A stretch of DNA of 14,954 nt from JANRIC01 sp033765345 (lineage in GTDB: Bacteria > Bacteroidota > Bacteroidia > Cytophagales > Microscillaceae), in the NCBI GenBank assembly GCA_033765345.1, contig JANRIC010000183.1, positions 1 to 14,954 of the forward strand, written 5' to 3'. The notes beneath the pieces were generated by a model. That model saw nothing but the letters and a program-made list of their open reading frames with translations. It was not told where the DNA came from and did no database searches. The position numbers and the translations under genes were made by a program. How positions within the stretch are numbered: the stretch's first letter is position 1; the number at the start of each line of letters is the position of its first letter. Shown piece by piece: positions 1 through 6,901 of this stretch.

Positions 1-487
1 TTTTTGGTGTACTTTGCGCCAAAGATGCTCAAGACTTGTAAGAGAAACGCTTTCTTTCTCGAAAAAAGAAGATAGGCATACTAATCCCATACGCTACTTT
101 GCAGCTCACTATAACTTATCATTACTTTTGTAGGACTACCCTATTTTGTACTATAAAAATTTTCCCTCCCTCTCCATAGTCTATACCACAGATTAATAAG
201 AAACTTCAACCTTCCAGGGCTTTGCTAGTCATCTTTCTCCGTACTTAGCATTGTTATGAGAGATTTAGACATTTGTCCAGGTTTTTATTTTGAATACTGA
301 TGAATTTTGCAAAATATCTAAGTCGGGATATGAAGCATTTTTTATCATCATAGATTCAATATGGAACAACTTTTGGCAATTTTTCAGTCTTTTGGCGGGC
401 CTTCAAAACACCAAGCCCTGAACTGCTTTCATAAAAAATATCTCCAAATCACTTAAAATATAGTAGGAAAAAGTTTAATCAAAAAAA
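1..487. other. AT-rich non-coding stretch
   Basis: I find no convincing gene here on either strand. All frames are broken by stops, and the longest minus-strand open stretch (roughly 267-352) is under 30 codons and resembles nothing I know. A small hairpin lies at the left edge: CTTTG at 12-16 pairs with CAAAG at 20-24. No sequence matching TTTG-N17-23-TAnnTTTG was found directly before the gene at 488, so its promoter is unknown. Confidence 0.5.
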
Positions 488-1186
488 ATGGAAATAACTC
501 ATTTCAAAATCGAAAAAACAATCGGGCTTTTATTCATCATCGGAGGAATTTTACTATTTATTCCCTATACGATGCTCACGATGAGCTTTGATTATCCTGA
601 TATTCTCAGAGAGGAAACAGGTAAGGTCTTAACACAATTCAAGCAAGGAGGCAACAGCCTGTTATGGACATGGTTCGCTTTTGCTATGGTCGGATTGCCT
701 TTACTTCCTGCTTACATATTGATAGGACAAAAACTGGAAAACAAATTTGCCTTTGTGCGCTGGGTTACGACCTTAGGAGTGCTGGGTTTGGTGGTGCAAA
801 TGATAGGTTTGCTGCGTTGGACGTTTGTGGTGCCTATTCTGGCAAATAACTATGCATCAGGCAATGAAATGATAAAAGAAGCAAGCATAGTTGCCTTTCA
901 AGTGATTCACCAGTACGGAGGTGTCATCTTAGGCGAACATTTGGGGCAATTATTCACAATAATTTGGACGGTAATGATCGCATATACCTTGCATCAATCT
1001 GGTTTGATACCCAAATGGTTGGCTTGGCTGGGCTATATTGCTTCTTTGATTTACTTTTTGGCACAGGCCGAACTATTCGCTACTGTAATGCCTGATTTTC
1101 CTGTGTGGGATTTAGCGGGTTTTCTAGGGAGCACGCTTTGGTTACTTTGGCTGATCATGGTGGGGTTCAGGTTTTTGAAATTGTAA
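488..1186 (+). CDS. DUF4386-family integral membrane protein
   Basis: This encodes 232 residues dominated by hydrophobic helices at about 12-33, 60-80, 92-118, 150-168, 176-195 and 207-228, so it should sit in the cytoplasmic membrane with about six spans and almost no soluble domain. The general pattern (an early glycine-rich helix, a short polar loop, then helices ending in G and P with conserved W and R) fits the DUF4386 family, whose biochemical role is unknown. The ATG at 488 is preceded by an A-rich run and AGGAAAA, a plausible weak ribosome binding site. It stands alone: the next supported gene on this strand begins more than 500 bp away. The family call rests on pattern recognition, the membrane location on the sequence. 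No function is claimed. Confidence 0.75.
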   Translation: MEITHFKIEKTIGLLFIIGGILLFIPYTMLTMSFDYPDILREETGKVLTQFKQGGNSLLWTWFAFAMVGLPLLPAYILIGQKLENKFAFVRWVTTLGVLGLVVQMIGLLRWTFVVPILANNYASGNEMIKEASIVAFQVIHQYGGVILGEHLGQLFTIIWTVMIAYTLHQSGLIPKWLAWLGYIASLIYFLAQAELFATVMPDFPVWDLAGFLGSTLWLLWLIMVGFRFLKL

Positions 1187-1655
1187 ACTATACTGCCTAA
1201 GCCAACTCCTCAAAGGCATCAATTATCCCGATTTTTTCAAGGATGATGATGAATTTTCACACAGCGTCGCAAAAATACCCCAAAAAACTTCGTGACTTTG
1301 CGACTCTGCGTGTATCTTTTGCCTTTGCCTGTATCTGCATAGGCAAGTCTTCATGCCACCTAAATAGTTGTTTTTGCCTAAGCGTTAAAATGTCGGAAGA
1401 ACCATATTTATTATTCACAAAAATTGTTAGAAAATCTTCATAAATTCAAAAAAAGAAAAATTTTGAAGTACTTGATCTATGTAATATACTGACTTATTTT
1501 CTTGATTATAAATATGTGTCTTTTCGAAATCAGCAACAAAAATTTTATTTTTTTGTAAAATCTCAAACAAAACCCCCAATAATACACAAATTTTAGAAAA
1601 TTCGAATGTTTCTGGTTTTAGACTAATTCTAAACTACATAAAATATTGTAACATT
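1187..1655. other. Long AT-rich intergenic region with palindromes
   Basis: No supported gene occurs in this 469-bp gap. A 66-codon open frame at 1243-1443 is probably chance because it runs through a palindrome and has no recognisable protein features. Visible structure is the 16-bp inverted repeat at 1258-1312 and a smaller hairpin, TTGCCT at 1325-1330 with AGGCAA at 1341-1346. From about 1440 to 1655 the DNA is very AT-rich without other structure. Confidence 0.5.
1258..1312. repeat. Imperfect palindrome, 16-bp arms
   Basis: The arm at 1258-1273 and the arm at 1297-1312 are complementary at 14 of 16 positions, including an uninterrupted 8-bp core (GTCGCAAA / TTTGCGAC), around a 23-nt loop. 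The right arm lies in a run of three imperfect 8-mers: CTTCGTGA, CTTTGCGA, CTCTGCGT. It lies 71 bp beyond the stop of the DUF4386 gene, so it could act as a transcript end, but no T-run follows. A REP-like dispersed palindrome is the other reading. Confidence 0.5.
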
Positions 1656-1687
1656 TTTGGTGAATTAAGATATAAGTATTAGTTTTG
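1656..1687 (+). promoter_or_regulatory. Consensus Bacteroidota promoter
   Basis: TTTG at 1656-1659, a 20-nt spacer and TAGTTTTG at 1680-1687 match the primary sigma-factor pattern known from Bacteroidota (TTTG, 17-23 nt, TAnnTTTG) at every fixed position. Transcription would start near 1694 and read rightward through the small ORF at 1721 and the structured region towards the thioredoxin-like gene at 2006. A hairpin GTTGT/ACAAC (1692-1704) lies at the predicted transcript start. Confidence 0.6.
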
Positions 1688-1720
1688 TAGAGTTGTCTAA
1701 CAACCAAACTAAAAAATCCA

Positions 1721-1852
1721 ATGAAGTGCTTTAATACAAATCACATAGAACAAACCCTCAGAATTCCCTTATTAAAGGGTAGTTGGGTTGGGGATGCCCA
1801 TCATCCGGGTGTGATTTTAAGGTACCTTCAAAATTCCAACAAAGAAAATTAG
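1721..1852 (+). CDS. 43-codon leader ORF (hypothetical peptide)
   Basis: An ATG at 1721, about 27 nt after the predicted transcription start of the consensus promoter, opens 43 codons ending at TAG (1850-1852). The peptide is moderately basic with no signal peptide or known motif, so I do not recognise it. Two things favour it over noise: it is the first ATG after a good promoter, and its last third covers the left arm (1803-1817) of an inverted repeat whose right arm can also form another hairpin. That is the geometry of a translated leader. No good Shine-Dalgarno sequence is visible, and no amino acid is enriched as in classical attenuator peptides. It may simply be a chance ORF in a repeat-rich leader. 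Confidence 0.3.
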   Translation: MKCFNTNHIEQTLRIPLLKGSWVGDAHHPGVILRYLQNSNKEN

Positions 1853-1898
1853 GTATTTTTAAGCATAAATCACCGCCCGGATTAGCTAAAGTCTGGGC
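1803..1898 (+). promoter_or_regulatory. Competing hairpins in leader of thioredoxin-like gene
   Basis: The segment CCCGGAT (1876-1882) can pair in two exclusive ways. Upstream, ATCCGGG (1803-1809) and TGATTT (1812-1817) pair with AAATCA (1867-1872) and CCCGGAT, giving 13 bp with a small internal loop. Downstream, GCCCGGA (1875-1881) pairs with TCTGGGC (1892-1898), a 7-bp stem with one G-T wobble, and is followed by TTTT. A ribosome reading the small ORF would cover the upstream arm. This resembles an attenuator or other structured leader, but the T-run is short and no regulation is demonstrated. Confidence 0.35.
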
Positions 1899-1926
1899 TT
1901 TTGGTCTCTCTAGGTCTGAAAACAAT

Positions 1927-1965
1927 CTCCTCTCAGGAGCCTCTGCGCTTTGCCAACACAAAGCG
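1927..1965 (+). repeat. Two adjacent GC-rich hairpins before the thioredoxin-like gene
   Basis: CTCCT (1927-1931) pairs with AGGAG (1935-1939) over a 3-nt loop. Next to it, CGCTTTG (1946-1952) pairs with CAAAGCG (1959-1965) over a 6-nt loop. They end 40 bp before the chosen start at 2006 and belong to the same structured leader as the competing hairpins upstream. Confidence 0.45.
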
Positions 1966-2005
1966 AAACCACGGGAAATTCAAAAAAACTGTAAACACAA
2001 ACTTA

Positions 2006-2365
2006 ATGAGTACTTTATTTAGTGCAACTAAGAACAGAAAATCCGTGATTACTAAAATTACCGCCGTCCGCATGCACGCCGATTGGTGTGAAGCCAGCCG
2101 GGCGATGTGTCGCTACTACGAGGACTTAAAAAACCGTTTCGACGGTCAGGAAGTTTTGTTTGTCACCCTGGATTATACCAACGGTACCACTCGGCATCAG
2201 TCACAGCTTCTTGCTTGTGCCCTCGGTCTGGAAGATGCCATAGAGCCGTATTACGGCACTGGTCACATAATCCTGCTTACATATAGGGGTAAGCAAGTCT
2301 TTGGTCGCCTGACTCCAAGCCTCAGCTTTGAGGAAATGGCGAAACTTATATCCAAAAAATTATAG
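2006..2365 (+). CDS. Thioredoxin-fold protein with CxxS active site
   Basis: This encodes 119 residues with a thioredoxin-like order: a first strand leading into ADWC (residues 25-28), a helix, a second strand (VLFVTLDYTN, 50-59), a middle segment, a beta hairpin (HIILLTYRGKQVF, 87-99) and a C-terminal helix (107-119). The redox motif WCxxC is altered. Cys28 is followed by E-A-S, so the resolving cysteine is Ser31, and an extra Cys sits at 35. The usual cis-proline before the hairpin is not apparent. Classical dithiol reductase activity is therefore doubtful; a monothiol or binding role is possible. There is no signal peptide, so it should be cytoplasmic. An in-frame extension to 1901 exists, but it is low complexity and crosses hairpins, so the ATG at 2006 is preferred. 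The coding part is visibly GC-richer than its surroundings, which may mean transfer. Confidence 0.65.
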   Translation: MSTLFSATKNRKSVITKITAVRMHADWCEASRAMCRYYEDLKNRFDGQEVLFVTLDYTNGTTRHQSQLLACALGLEDAIEPYYGTGHIILLTYRGKQVFGRLTPSLSFEEMAKLISKKL

Positions 2366-2485
2366 TACAGCCGCCTTCCGCAAGGGAGATATTTCCTGAA
2401 AAGAGGGATAATTTGCTTAACTATTAACAAGGTTTAGGCATACTTTCTCCTTTCAGGTACAATACAAACGAAGTTTCTCGAGATA

Positions 2486-2501
2486 CCTTCTGCAAAGAAG
2501 G
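2486..2501 (+). other. GNRA-loop hairpin upstream of pcfJ-like gene
   Basis: CCTTCT (2486-2491) and AGAAGG (2496-2501) form a perfect 6-bp stem closed by GCAA, a GNRA-type tetraloop. It lies in the 261-bp gap between the thioredoxin-like and PcfJ-like genes. No T-run follows, so it is not a standard terminator. It could be a leader element of the downstream gene. Confidence 0.3.
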
Positions 2502-2626
2502 AAGGGAATTTTATGCCCTTTAGCTACGATATCTGACAGGTTTTCAAAAAAAAACCGCCTCGGATATTGCCTGGAAATATTATGTCTCAAGGATAAAAAT
2601 ACAATCGGAACTCAGATCAACAGGTC

Positions 2627-3976
2627 ATGGGAAAATTATCTAAACTTCAGCAGAAAAAGCTGGATCAACTCAGAATACAGCAAAGCTACCTGGAGAGCCT
2701 ACAAAAAGGTAAAAAAATGTATAAAAACCCTGCTATGATTTTGAATGAAATCTATGAGGGTAATATCAAATACTGGCATATCCCAACCGAAAGCGGATTG
2801 AATAGAATCGGTGTGCTTTTTCAGCAAGTTTGGAATGATCAAAATAACCTGCCTCAAAAGCAGTCATTCTATGAGCTTTTGCTAAAATTGGTTCAAAATC
2901 GTTCAGAGCGACTTCTGGAAGATGCGGAGGTGGTCGGCGGGTTAAAGATTCTTTCGGAAAATCAGGATAAATCTATCAGAGAGCTGAAAACCTGGAAACC
3001 AAAAACGTATAATCGCCGAAAACAATTCGGTCAACTGCTCAGACACCTCTTTGCCAAGTACAAAGTACCTGAGTTTATGGATCAGGCATTTTATTATCCG
3101 AACGATTATGCCAATACAACGGATTGGTTTATCCATATCGGGCAGGGTGGCAACATCCGCACTGCATCTGGTTTGCCTATTCAGTTGAGCAAAAAAATGG
3201 CTCATTATTTCTTGCAGACGCCTGCACATTATAGCATTTATGAAGCTTTGCGTTATGGACAGGTGCTTGGCTTGGGGGGTACGGCCAAATTGGCAGATTA
3301 TCTCATCAAAACTCGTCTCGGAAATGTATATGACTGTAATTATCGGGAAGCATTTTGGACTACGGTAGTGCAGTTCTTGATCAATCATACTCCTGATAAT
3401 CTCAGTAGAATTCATGATATAGTGGAATATATCCACTATCAGAAATACGAGAATCGCAGGATATTTGTGGGTCGCGGGCAAACTGAAGAACTCGGCCCTA
3501 CTCAGCCGGATTTCAGTATGAAAGGGCGAACCTTAAATTCTTTGTTAAAAGCCACTCAAGAATGGCAAAAAGAAATGAGAATATGGAGTCAAGAACTCAA
3601 TCAAGAAACCTGGGAGCCCATAGAGATTCCTGACTTTGAACTGACACTAGACGAAGGTACTCTCCAACACAAGCATTACAAAATCCGTCAGTTACTGACC
3701 GGCAACGAACTCTATCACGAGGGTAAAGCCATGTCGCACTGTGTGGGAGGTTATGTAAGTAGCTGCATAAACAAGGAGTGCTCTATCTGGGCAATGACAG
3801 TGGATGATTTCCTGACAGGAAAGAAAAAACTGATAACCATCGAGTTGGATGATAAGGGCGTGATTCAGCAGGCAAAAGCCAAATTCAACGCTCAACCTTC
3901 GGAGGAAGCTTGGCAGGTGCTGGCGCTCTGGGCAGAGAGGCACAACCTAAAAATCCCGGCAAAATCTAATTACTAA
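2627..3976 (+). CDS. PcfJ-like domain protein
   Basis: This encodes 449 residues. The C-terminal third carries the signature of the PcfJ family: M369-S-H-C-V-G-G-Y376, then a second cysteine segment followed by SIWAM, a G-K-K-K turn with TIEL, and a final Q-A-K-x-N-x-Q-P element. PcfJ was named from the conjugative enterococcal plasmid pCF10, and homologues are frequent in Bacteroidota mobile DNA. The molecular activity is not established. The N-terminal two thirds are rich in K, Q and W and contain no domain I can name. No signal peptide or membrane helix is seen. The usual partner PcfK and other transfer genes are absent nearby, so this is an orphan copy. The last four codons and the stop lie in the extended copy of a direct repeat (3961-4047), which suggests the 3' end may have been remodelled by a repeat event. 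Confidence 0.75.
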   Translation: MGKLSKLQQKKLDQLRIQQSYLESLQKGKKMYKNPAMILNEIYEGNIKYWHIPTESGLNRIGVLFQQVWNDQNNLPQKQSFYELLLKLVQNRSERLLEDAEVVGGLKILSENQDKSIRELKTWKPKTYNRRKQFGQLLRHLFAKYKVPEFMDQAFYYPNDYANTTDWFIHIGQGGNIRTASGLPIQLSKKMAHYFLQTPAHYSIYEALRYGQVLGLGGTAKLADYLIKTRLGNVYDCNYREAFWTTVVQFLINHTPDNLSRIHDIVEYIHYQKYENRRIFVGRGQTEELGPTQPDFSMKGRTLNSLLKATQEWQKEMRIWSQELNQETWEPIEIPDFELTLDEGTLQHKHYKIRQLLTGNELYHEGKAMSHCVGGYVSSCINKECSIWAMTVDDFLTGKKKLITIELDDKGVIQQAKAKFNAQPSEEAWQVLALWAERHNLKIPAKSNY

Positions 3977-3983
3977 TGCTTTC

Positions 3984-4047
3984 CTGCAAAATCAAAGAAT
4001 GAAGTATTAAGCGAAAATTAATTCCTTAATTTCTTCATTCTTTAATT
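3984..4047. repeat. 64-bp direct repeat, left copy (terminator-like)
   Basis: This 64-bp stretch is identical to 7123-7186. Weaker similarity extends left to 3961, including AAAATCTAAT in both copies. It contains a hairpin: AAAGAATGAAG (3994-4004) with CTTCATTCTTT (4033-4043), plus inner TTAAG/CTTAA. It lies between convergent genes. On the minus strand the stem is followed by TTTGATTTT, so it may end transcription of the barrel gene at 4096-4905. As half of a direct repeat pair it also bounds the 3.1-kb cassette. Confidence 0.85.
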
Positions 4048-4095
4048 ATCTTAATTCTTCCGAATTTTTACTGCGAACCTTGGCAGATTAACAAA

Positions 4096-4905
4096 TCAGC
4101 TCCTATACCTTTTGAGCATTTTTCTCACTCCCGTAAAAGTATAACCCACAGAAAGACCAATGTAAGTGCCTTTGCTTTTATACCGCCCGAAAGTCTCATA
4201 AGCAGTACCTGGAAAAAAATAATAGTCTGTGAATATATAATTGTTAGGTGAAATATTAGCCATCAACTGAAAATCCAGCATATCAAAATGCGGCAATACC
4301 CAGCTAATGCCTGTACCAAGATTAAAATTTGTTCGAGGAGTATTATCAAAGCTGCTGTAAGAGTCAAAGATAGGGATAAATTGTGAAGTTTGATCAATGG
4401 CAGTAACAGATACGGTTAACTCCTGAAGAAGAATATATCGTAATGAAATTCCGGAGTAGAGATTAAAATACAAGGTTTGTTTAACTGGTTTCCGAAAAAC
4501 CAGTTGAAGAGGTACTTGAATATATTGAACGTATTCAGTACCATAATTTAAATCATTAAACGGAAAGTTTGCTACTCCTCCTTTTGTTATTTCATAATAA
4601 TATCTCCAGGGTAATGCTCCAACTTTAATACCCCACTCAACTCCCCAAGCTTGATTGATTTGAGAGGTATGTAACCAAGTGAGGGAAAAGCCCCAGCCTA
4701 ATCTGTTCTCAAGATCCGCTAAACTAAATTCTCTCTGAATATTTCCATTGTCTAAATATACATTCAAATTAAACCGATTATGCCCCTTAGCAAAAAACAA
4801 GTCTTCTGAGGATAAAGATCTTCGATTATTTTGGGCAGTTAATGCACTAGTAATTAGAAGTAAAAGTAGATAAGGGAATAAGAAGTAAAATTTAAATTTA
4901 ACCAT
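4096..4905 (-). CDS. Outer-membrane beta-barrel protein, intact copy
   Basis: This encodes 269 residues. The N-terminus is a signal peptide: basic MVKFK, a hydrophobic core at about 6-22, and likely cleavage after LTA before QNN (residue 24). The rest alternates polar and aromatic residues in strands rich in Y, F, G and N, and ends in the strand GTYIGLSVGYTFTG. This is the layout of a small (8-10 strand) Bacteroidota outer-membrane barrel of the general PorT/OmpW-like type. Ligand and role cannot be told. The next minus-strand gene upstream codes for a nuclease, and beyond it lies a second, broken copy of this gene at 6092-6901. The two are collinear without indels, so the pair arose by duplication. 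The start is the ATG at 4905; the 5' flank up to 4973 is also duplicated. Confidence 0.8.
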   Translation of the reverse strand: MVKFKFYFLFPYLLLLLITSALTAQNNRRSLSSEDLFFAKGHNRFNLNVYLDNGNIQREFSLADLENRLGWGFSLTWLHTSQINQAWGVEWGIKVGALPWRYYYEITKGGVANFPFNDLNYGTEYVQYIQVPLQLVFRKPVKQTLYFNLYSGISLRYILLQELTVSVTAIDQTSQFIPIFDSYSSFDNTPRTNFNLGTGISWVLPHFDMLDFQLMANISPNNYIFTDYYFFPGTAYETFGRYKSKGTYIGLSVGYTFTGVRKMLKRYRS

Positions 4906-4973
4906 AATTTGTCATTTAAAGTATAGGCAAAAATTTAGTTTTTTGAAGATATAAAGCAGGGATAGAAAATACT
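4096..4973 (-). repeat. Duplicated barrel-gene unit, left copy
   Basis: This 878-bp segment aligns without gaps to 6092-6969 at a constant offset of 1,996 bp. It covers the whole coding region and about 68 bp of 5' flank. Similarity stops abruptly after 4973 / 6969. Identity is very high in the middle of the gene and lower in its last 150 bp. Confidence 0.85.
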
Positions 4974-5041
4974 TTTCCACCTAAATTTTTTATTCCTTAA
5001 ATCGTGTTTTTATATGTTGCTAAGTTTATATTTCATCGCCT

Positions 5042-5063
5042 CGGTTTGTGTCTTTACAAACCG
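5042..5063. repeat. 8-bp-stem hairpin element after nuclease gene
   Basis: CGGTTTGT (5042-5049) pairs with ACAAACCG (5056-5063) around a 6-nt loop. A wider outer pairing is possible, CTCGG (5040-5044) with CCGAG (5108-5112), and a smaller ACAC/GTGT palindrome lies near 5084-5092. The element is GC-richer than the DNA on either side and lies 67 bp beyond the 3' end of the nuclease gene. It may be a terminator or a dispersed palindromic repeat. No T-run follows on the minus strand. Confidence 0.5.
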
Positions 5064-5129
5064 CACCTGTACCCTGACCAGATACACTGTGTCTGAGAAC
5101 CAAAATACCGAGCCGTGCAATCCTCACTT

Positions 5130-5954
5130 TTACTTTTCCAGTTCGGTACGTAGTTTTTCAATTTGCTCGATGCTTAAGCCTGTAATATCCGCAATAAATT
5201 GATTATCTGCATTTTTAAGGATTGCGTTTTTAGCAATTTCCCTTTGGGTTACTTCTCTTTCCTCTTCTCGTTCCAGGCTAATCACTTTCCGTTTGGAAGC
5301 TTCAATTTTTGCCTGTTCCCATTCTTCGGGAGTGATATTTTCATAGCTCACTATTTCGGTAGCACGTTTCACACCTGCATTTTGGGTATTGATTTGTGGG
5401 TTTTCGGGATTGTGGATGCTTTCATAAATGAGGTCTAACCAATCCCGGTAATTAGGGGGCGTATCTTGTCCTTTGTAATTGGGATTCAGAAAAATCAGTT
5501 CGTGGTTAAAAATTTTGCGCTCACTACCTTTAAGATTTTTAGGATTTAGCTTTGATATCAATACTTCATCTTTATAGAGTTCTCCGGTTTTTGCATGGAT
5601 TTTATAAGGGGCAGTCATCACTACGATGGTATACACCGTTTTCTCGACTGTATAATCTTCCGAACTGCGTTGCTGCTCGGTAATGGCCTGCAAATGATAG
5701 TGTAAGAATCGGTCGAAATTATGGTCGTATTCTACTTTTTGAATTTCAATCACAATTCTACGGATGATATCTTCGGCAAAAATATCGTATTTGAAAGCAA
5801 TATTGCCCAACTTAGGCTGAAAAGCCTTTTCGGTTTCAATCCTGGCGGGTTCTACGTCTATGCCAATGATATCCTTTACAAAAGCCTTGAATACGATTTC
5901 GTCCGTAAAGGCTTTTTTAAAGAAAACTTCATTATCCAAACGGGCAAGTGTCAT
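5130..5954 (-). CDS. PD-(D/E)XK nuclease family protein (Rpn/transposase-like)
   Basis: This encodes 274 residues from the ATG at 5954. The PD-(D/E)XK core is visible: KYD (Asp57) in a strand, followed by IVIEIQ (Glu70, Gln72), the E-x-Q form typical of the PDDEXK_2 family to which Rpn proteins belong. The opening LARLDNEVFFKKAF and the C-terminal IADITGLSIEQIEKL are also typical. Escherichia coli Rpn proteins are known to promote RecA-independent recombination by cutting DNA. Members in Bacteroidota are often multicopy and annotated as putative transposases. Extending the frame to a TTG at 5978 is possible but would place the start inside a TAAATTTG promoter element, so the ATG is preferred. 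The gene lies between two copies of a barrel gene and inside a direct-repeat cassette. Nuclease activity is inferred from motifs only. Confidence 0.8.
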   Translation of the reverse strand: MTLARLDNEVFFKKAFTDEIVFKAFVKDIIGIDVEPARIETEKAFQPKLGNIAFKYDIFAEDIIRRIVIEIQKVEYDHNFDRFLHYHLQAITEQQRSSEDYTVEKTVYTIVVMTAPYKIHAKTGELYKDEVLISKLNPKNLKGSERKIFNHELIFLNPNYKGQDTPPNYRDWLDLIYESIHNPENPQINTQNAGVKRATEIVSYENITPEEWEQAKIEASKRKVISLEREEEREVTQREIAKNAILKNADNQFIADITGLSIEQIEKLRTELEK

Positions 5955-5975
5955 ATAATTAAAGGTCTTTTGTAA

Positions 5976-5983
5976 CAAATTTA
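5976..5983 (-). promoter_or_regulatory. -7 element (TAAATTTG) of the nuclease gene
   Basis: On the minus strand this reads TAAATTTG, an exact match to the Bacteroidota -7 consensus TAnnTTTG. Transcription would start about 14 nt before the ATG at 5954, which supports that start. The upstream TTG that could serve as the -33 box is only 14 nt away, shorter than the usual spacing, so the call is tentative. Confidence 0.45.
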
Positions 5984-6091
5984 CAAAAAATTATAAGCAA
6001 GTGCGTGAAAGCTAAAAAATAAAACCGACTGAGGCGAGCCTTGTTATACTTGTTGCTATCCTCAAGCCAAAAAAAAGCTTCCCTGGGCGCA

Positions 6092-6901
6092 TTAACCTCT
6101 AGCCCTCTTAAGCATCTTTCTCACTCCCGTAAAAGTATAACCCACCGAGAGACCGATGTAAGTACCCCGGCTTCTATACCGCCCGAAGGTCTCTTGTGCA
6201 GTACCCGGAAAAAAATAATACTCATTGAAAATATACTGATAAGGAGAAATATTAGCCATCAACTGGAAATCCAGCATATCAAAATGCGGCAATACCCAGC
6301 TAATGCCTGTACCAAGATTAAAATTTGTTCGAGGAGTATTATCAAAGCTGCTGTAGGAGTCAAAGATGGGGATAAATTGTGAAGTTTGATCAATGGCAGT
6401 AACAGATACGGTTAACTCCTGAAGTAGAATGTATCGTAATGAAATTCCGGAATAGAGATTAAAATACAAGGTTTGTTTAACTGGTTTCCGAAAAACCAGT
6501 TGAAGAGGCACTTGAATATATTGAACTTATTCAGTACCATAATTTAAATCATTAAACGGAAAGTTTGCTACTCCTCCTTTTGTTATTTCATAATAATATT
6601 TCCAGGGTAATGCTCCAACTTTAATACCCCACTCAACTCCCCAAGTTTGATTGATTTGAGAGGTATGTAACCAAGTGAGGGAAAAGCCCCAGCCTAATCT
6701 GTTCTCAAGATCCGCTAAACCAAATTCTCTCTGAATATTTCCATTGTCTAAATATACATTCAAATCAAAACGATTATGCCCCTTAGCAAAAAACAAGTCT
6801 TCTGAGGATAAAGGTCTCCGATTATTCTGGGCAGTTAGTGGACTAGCAATTAGGTCTAAAAGTAGATAAGGAAATAAAAAGTAAAATTTAAATTTAACCA
6901 T
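6092..6901 (-). pseudogene. Outer-membrane beta-barrel gene, copy broken by one nonsense codon
   Basis: This is the second copy of the barrel gene at 4096-4905. It keeps the same ATG, the same length (269 codons plus stop) and no indels. The only disabling change is at codon 125: TAC (Tyr) in the intact copy is TAA here (plus-strand TTA at 6527-6529), one transversion. The upstream part (124 codons) differs at 8 residues, including an Asp placed in the hydrophobic core of the signal peptide. Of the 144 codons after the stop, roughly the first 90 encode the same residues as the intact copy, and the last 50 or so differ at 9. Without readthrough the product would be a truncated, non-membrane fragment. 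Because only one base is involved, a sequencing error or a phase-variable or polymorphic site must be considered. Confidence 0.85.

Noticed and set aside
1243..1443. 66-codon plus-strand ORF in the gap after the DUF4386 gene
   Set aside because: It runs through the 1258-1312 palindrome, has no ribosome binding site or recognisable protein pattern, and its residues look like translated AT-rich intergenic DNA.
1901..2005. 35-codon N-terminal extension of the thioredoxin-like protein
   Set aside because: It starts at an ATG lying between leader hairpins, is not part of the thioredoxin fold and has no signal-peptide character; the ATG at 2006 gives a compact single domain.
5955..5978. Upstream TTG start for the nuclease gene
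   Set aside because: The TTG is part of the TAAATTTG promoter element, so it would lie upstream of the predicted transcription start.
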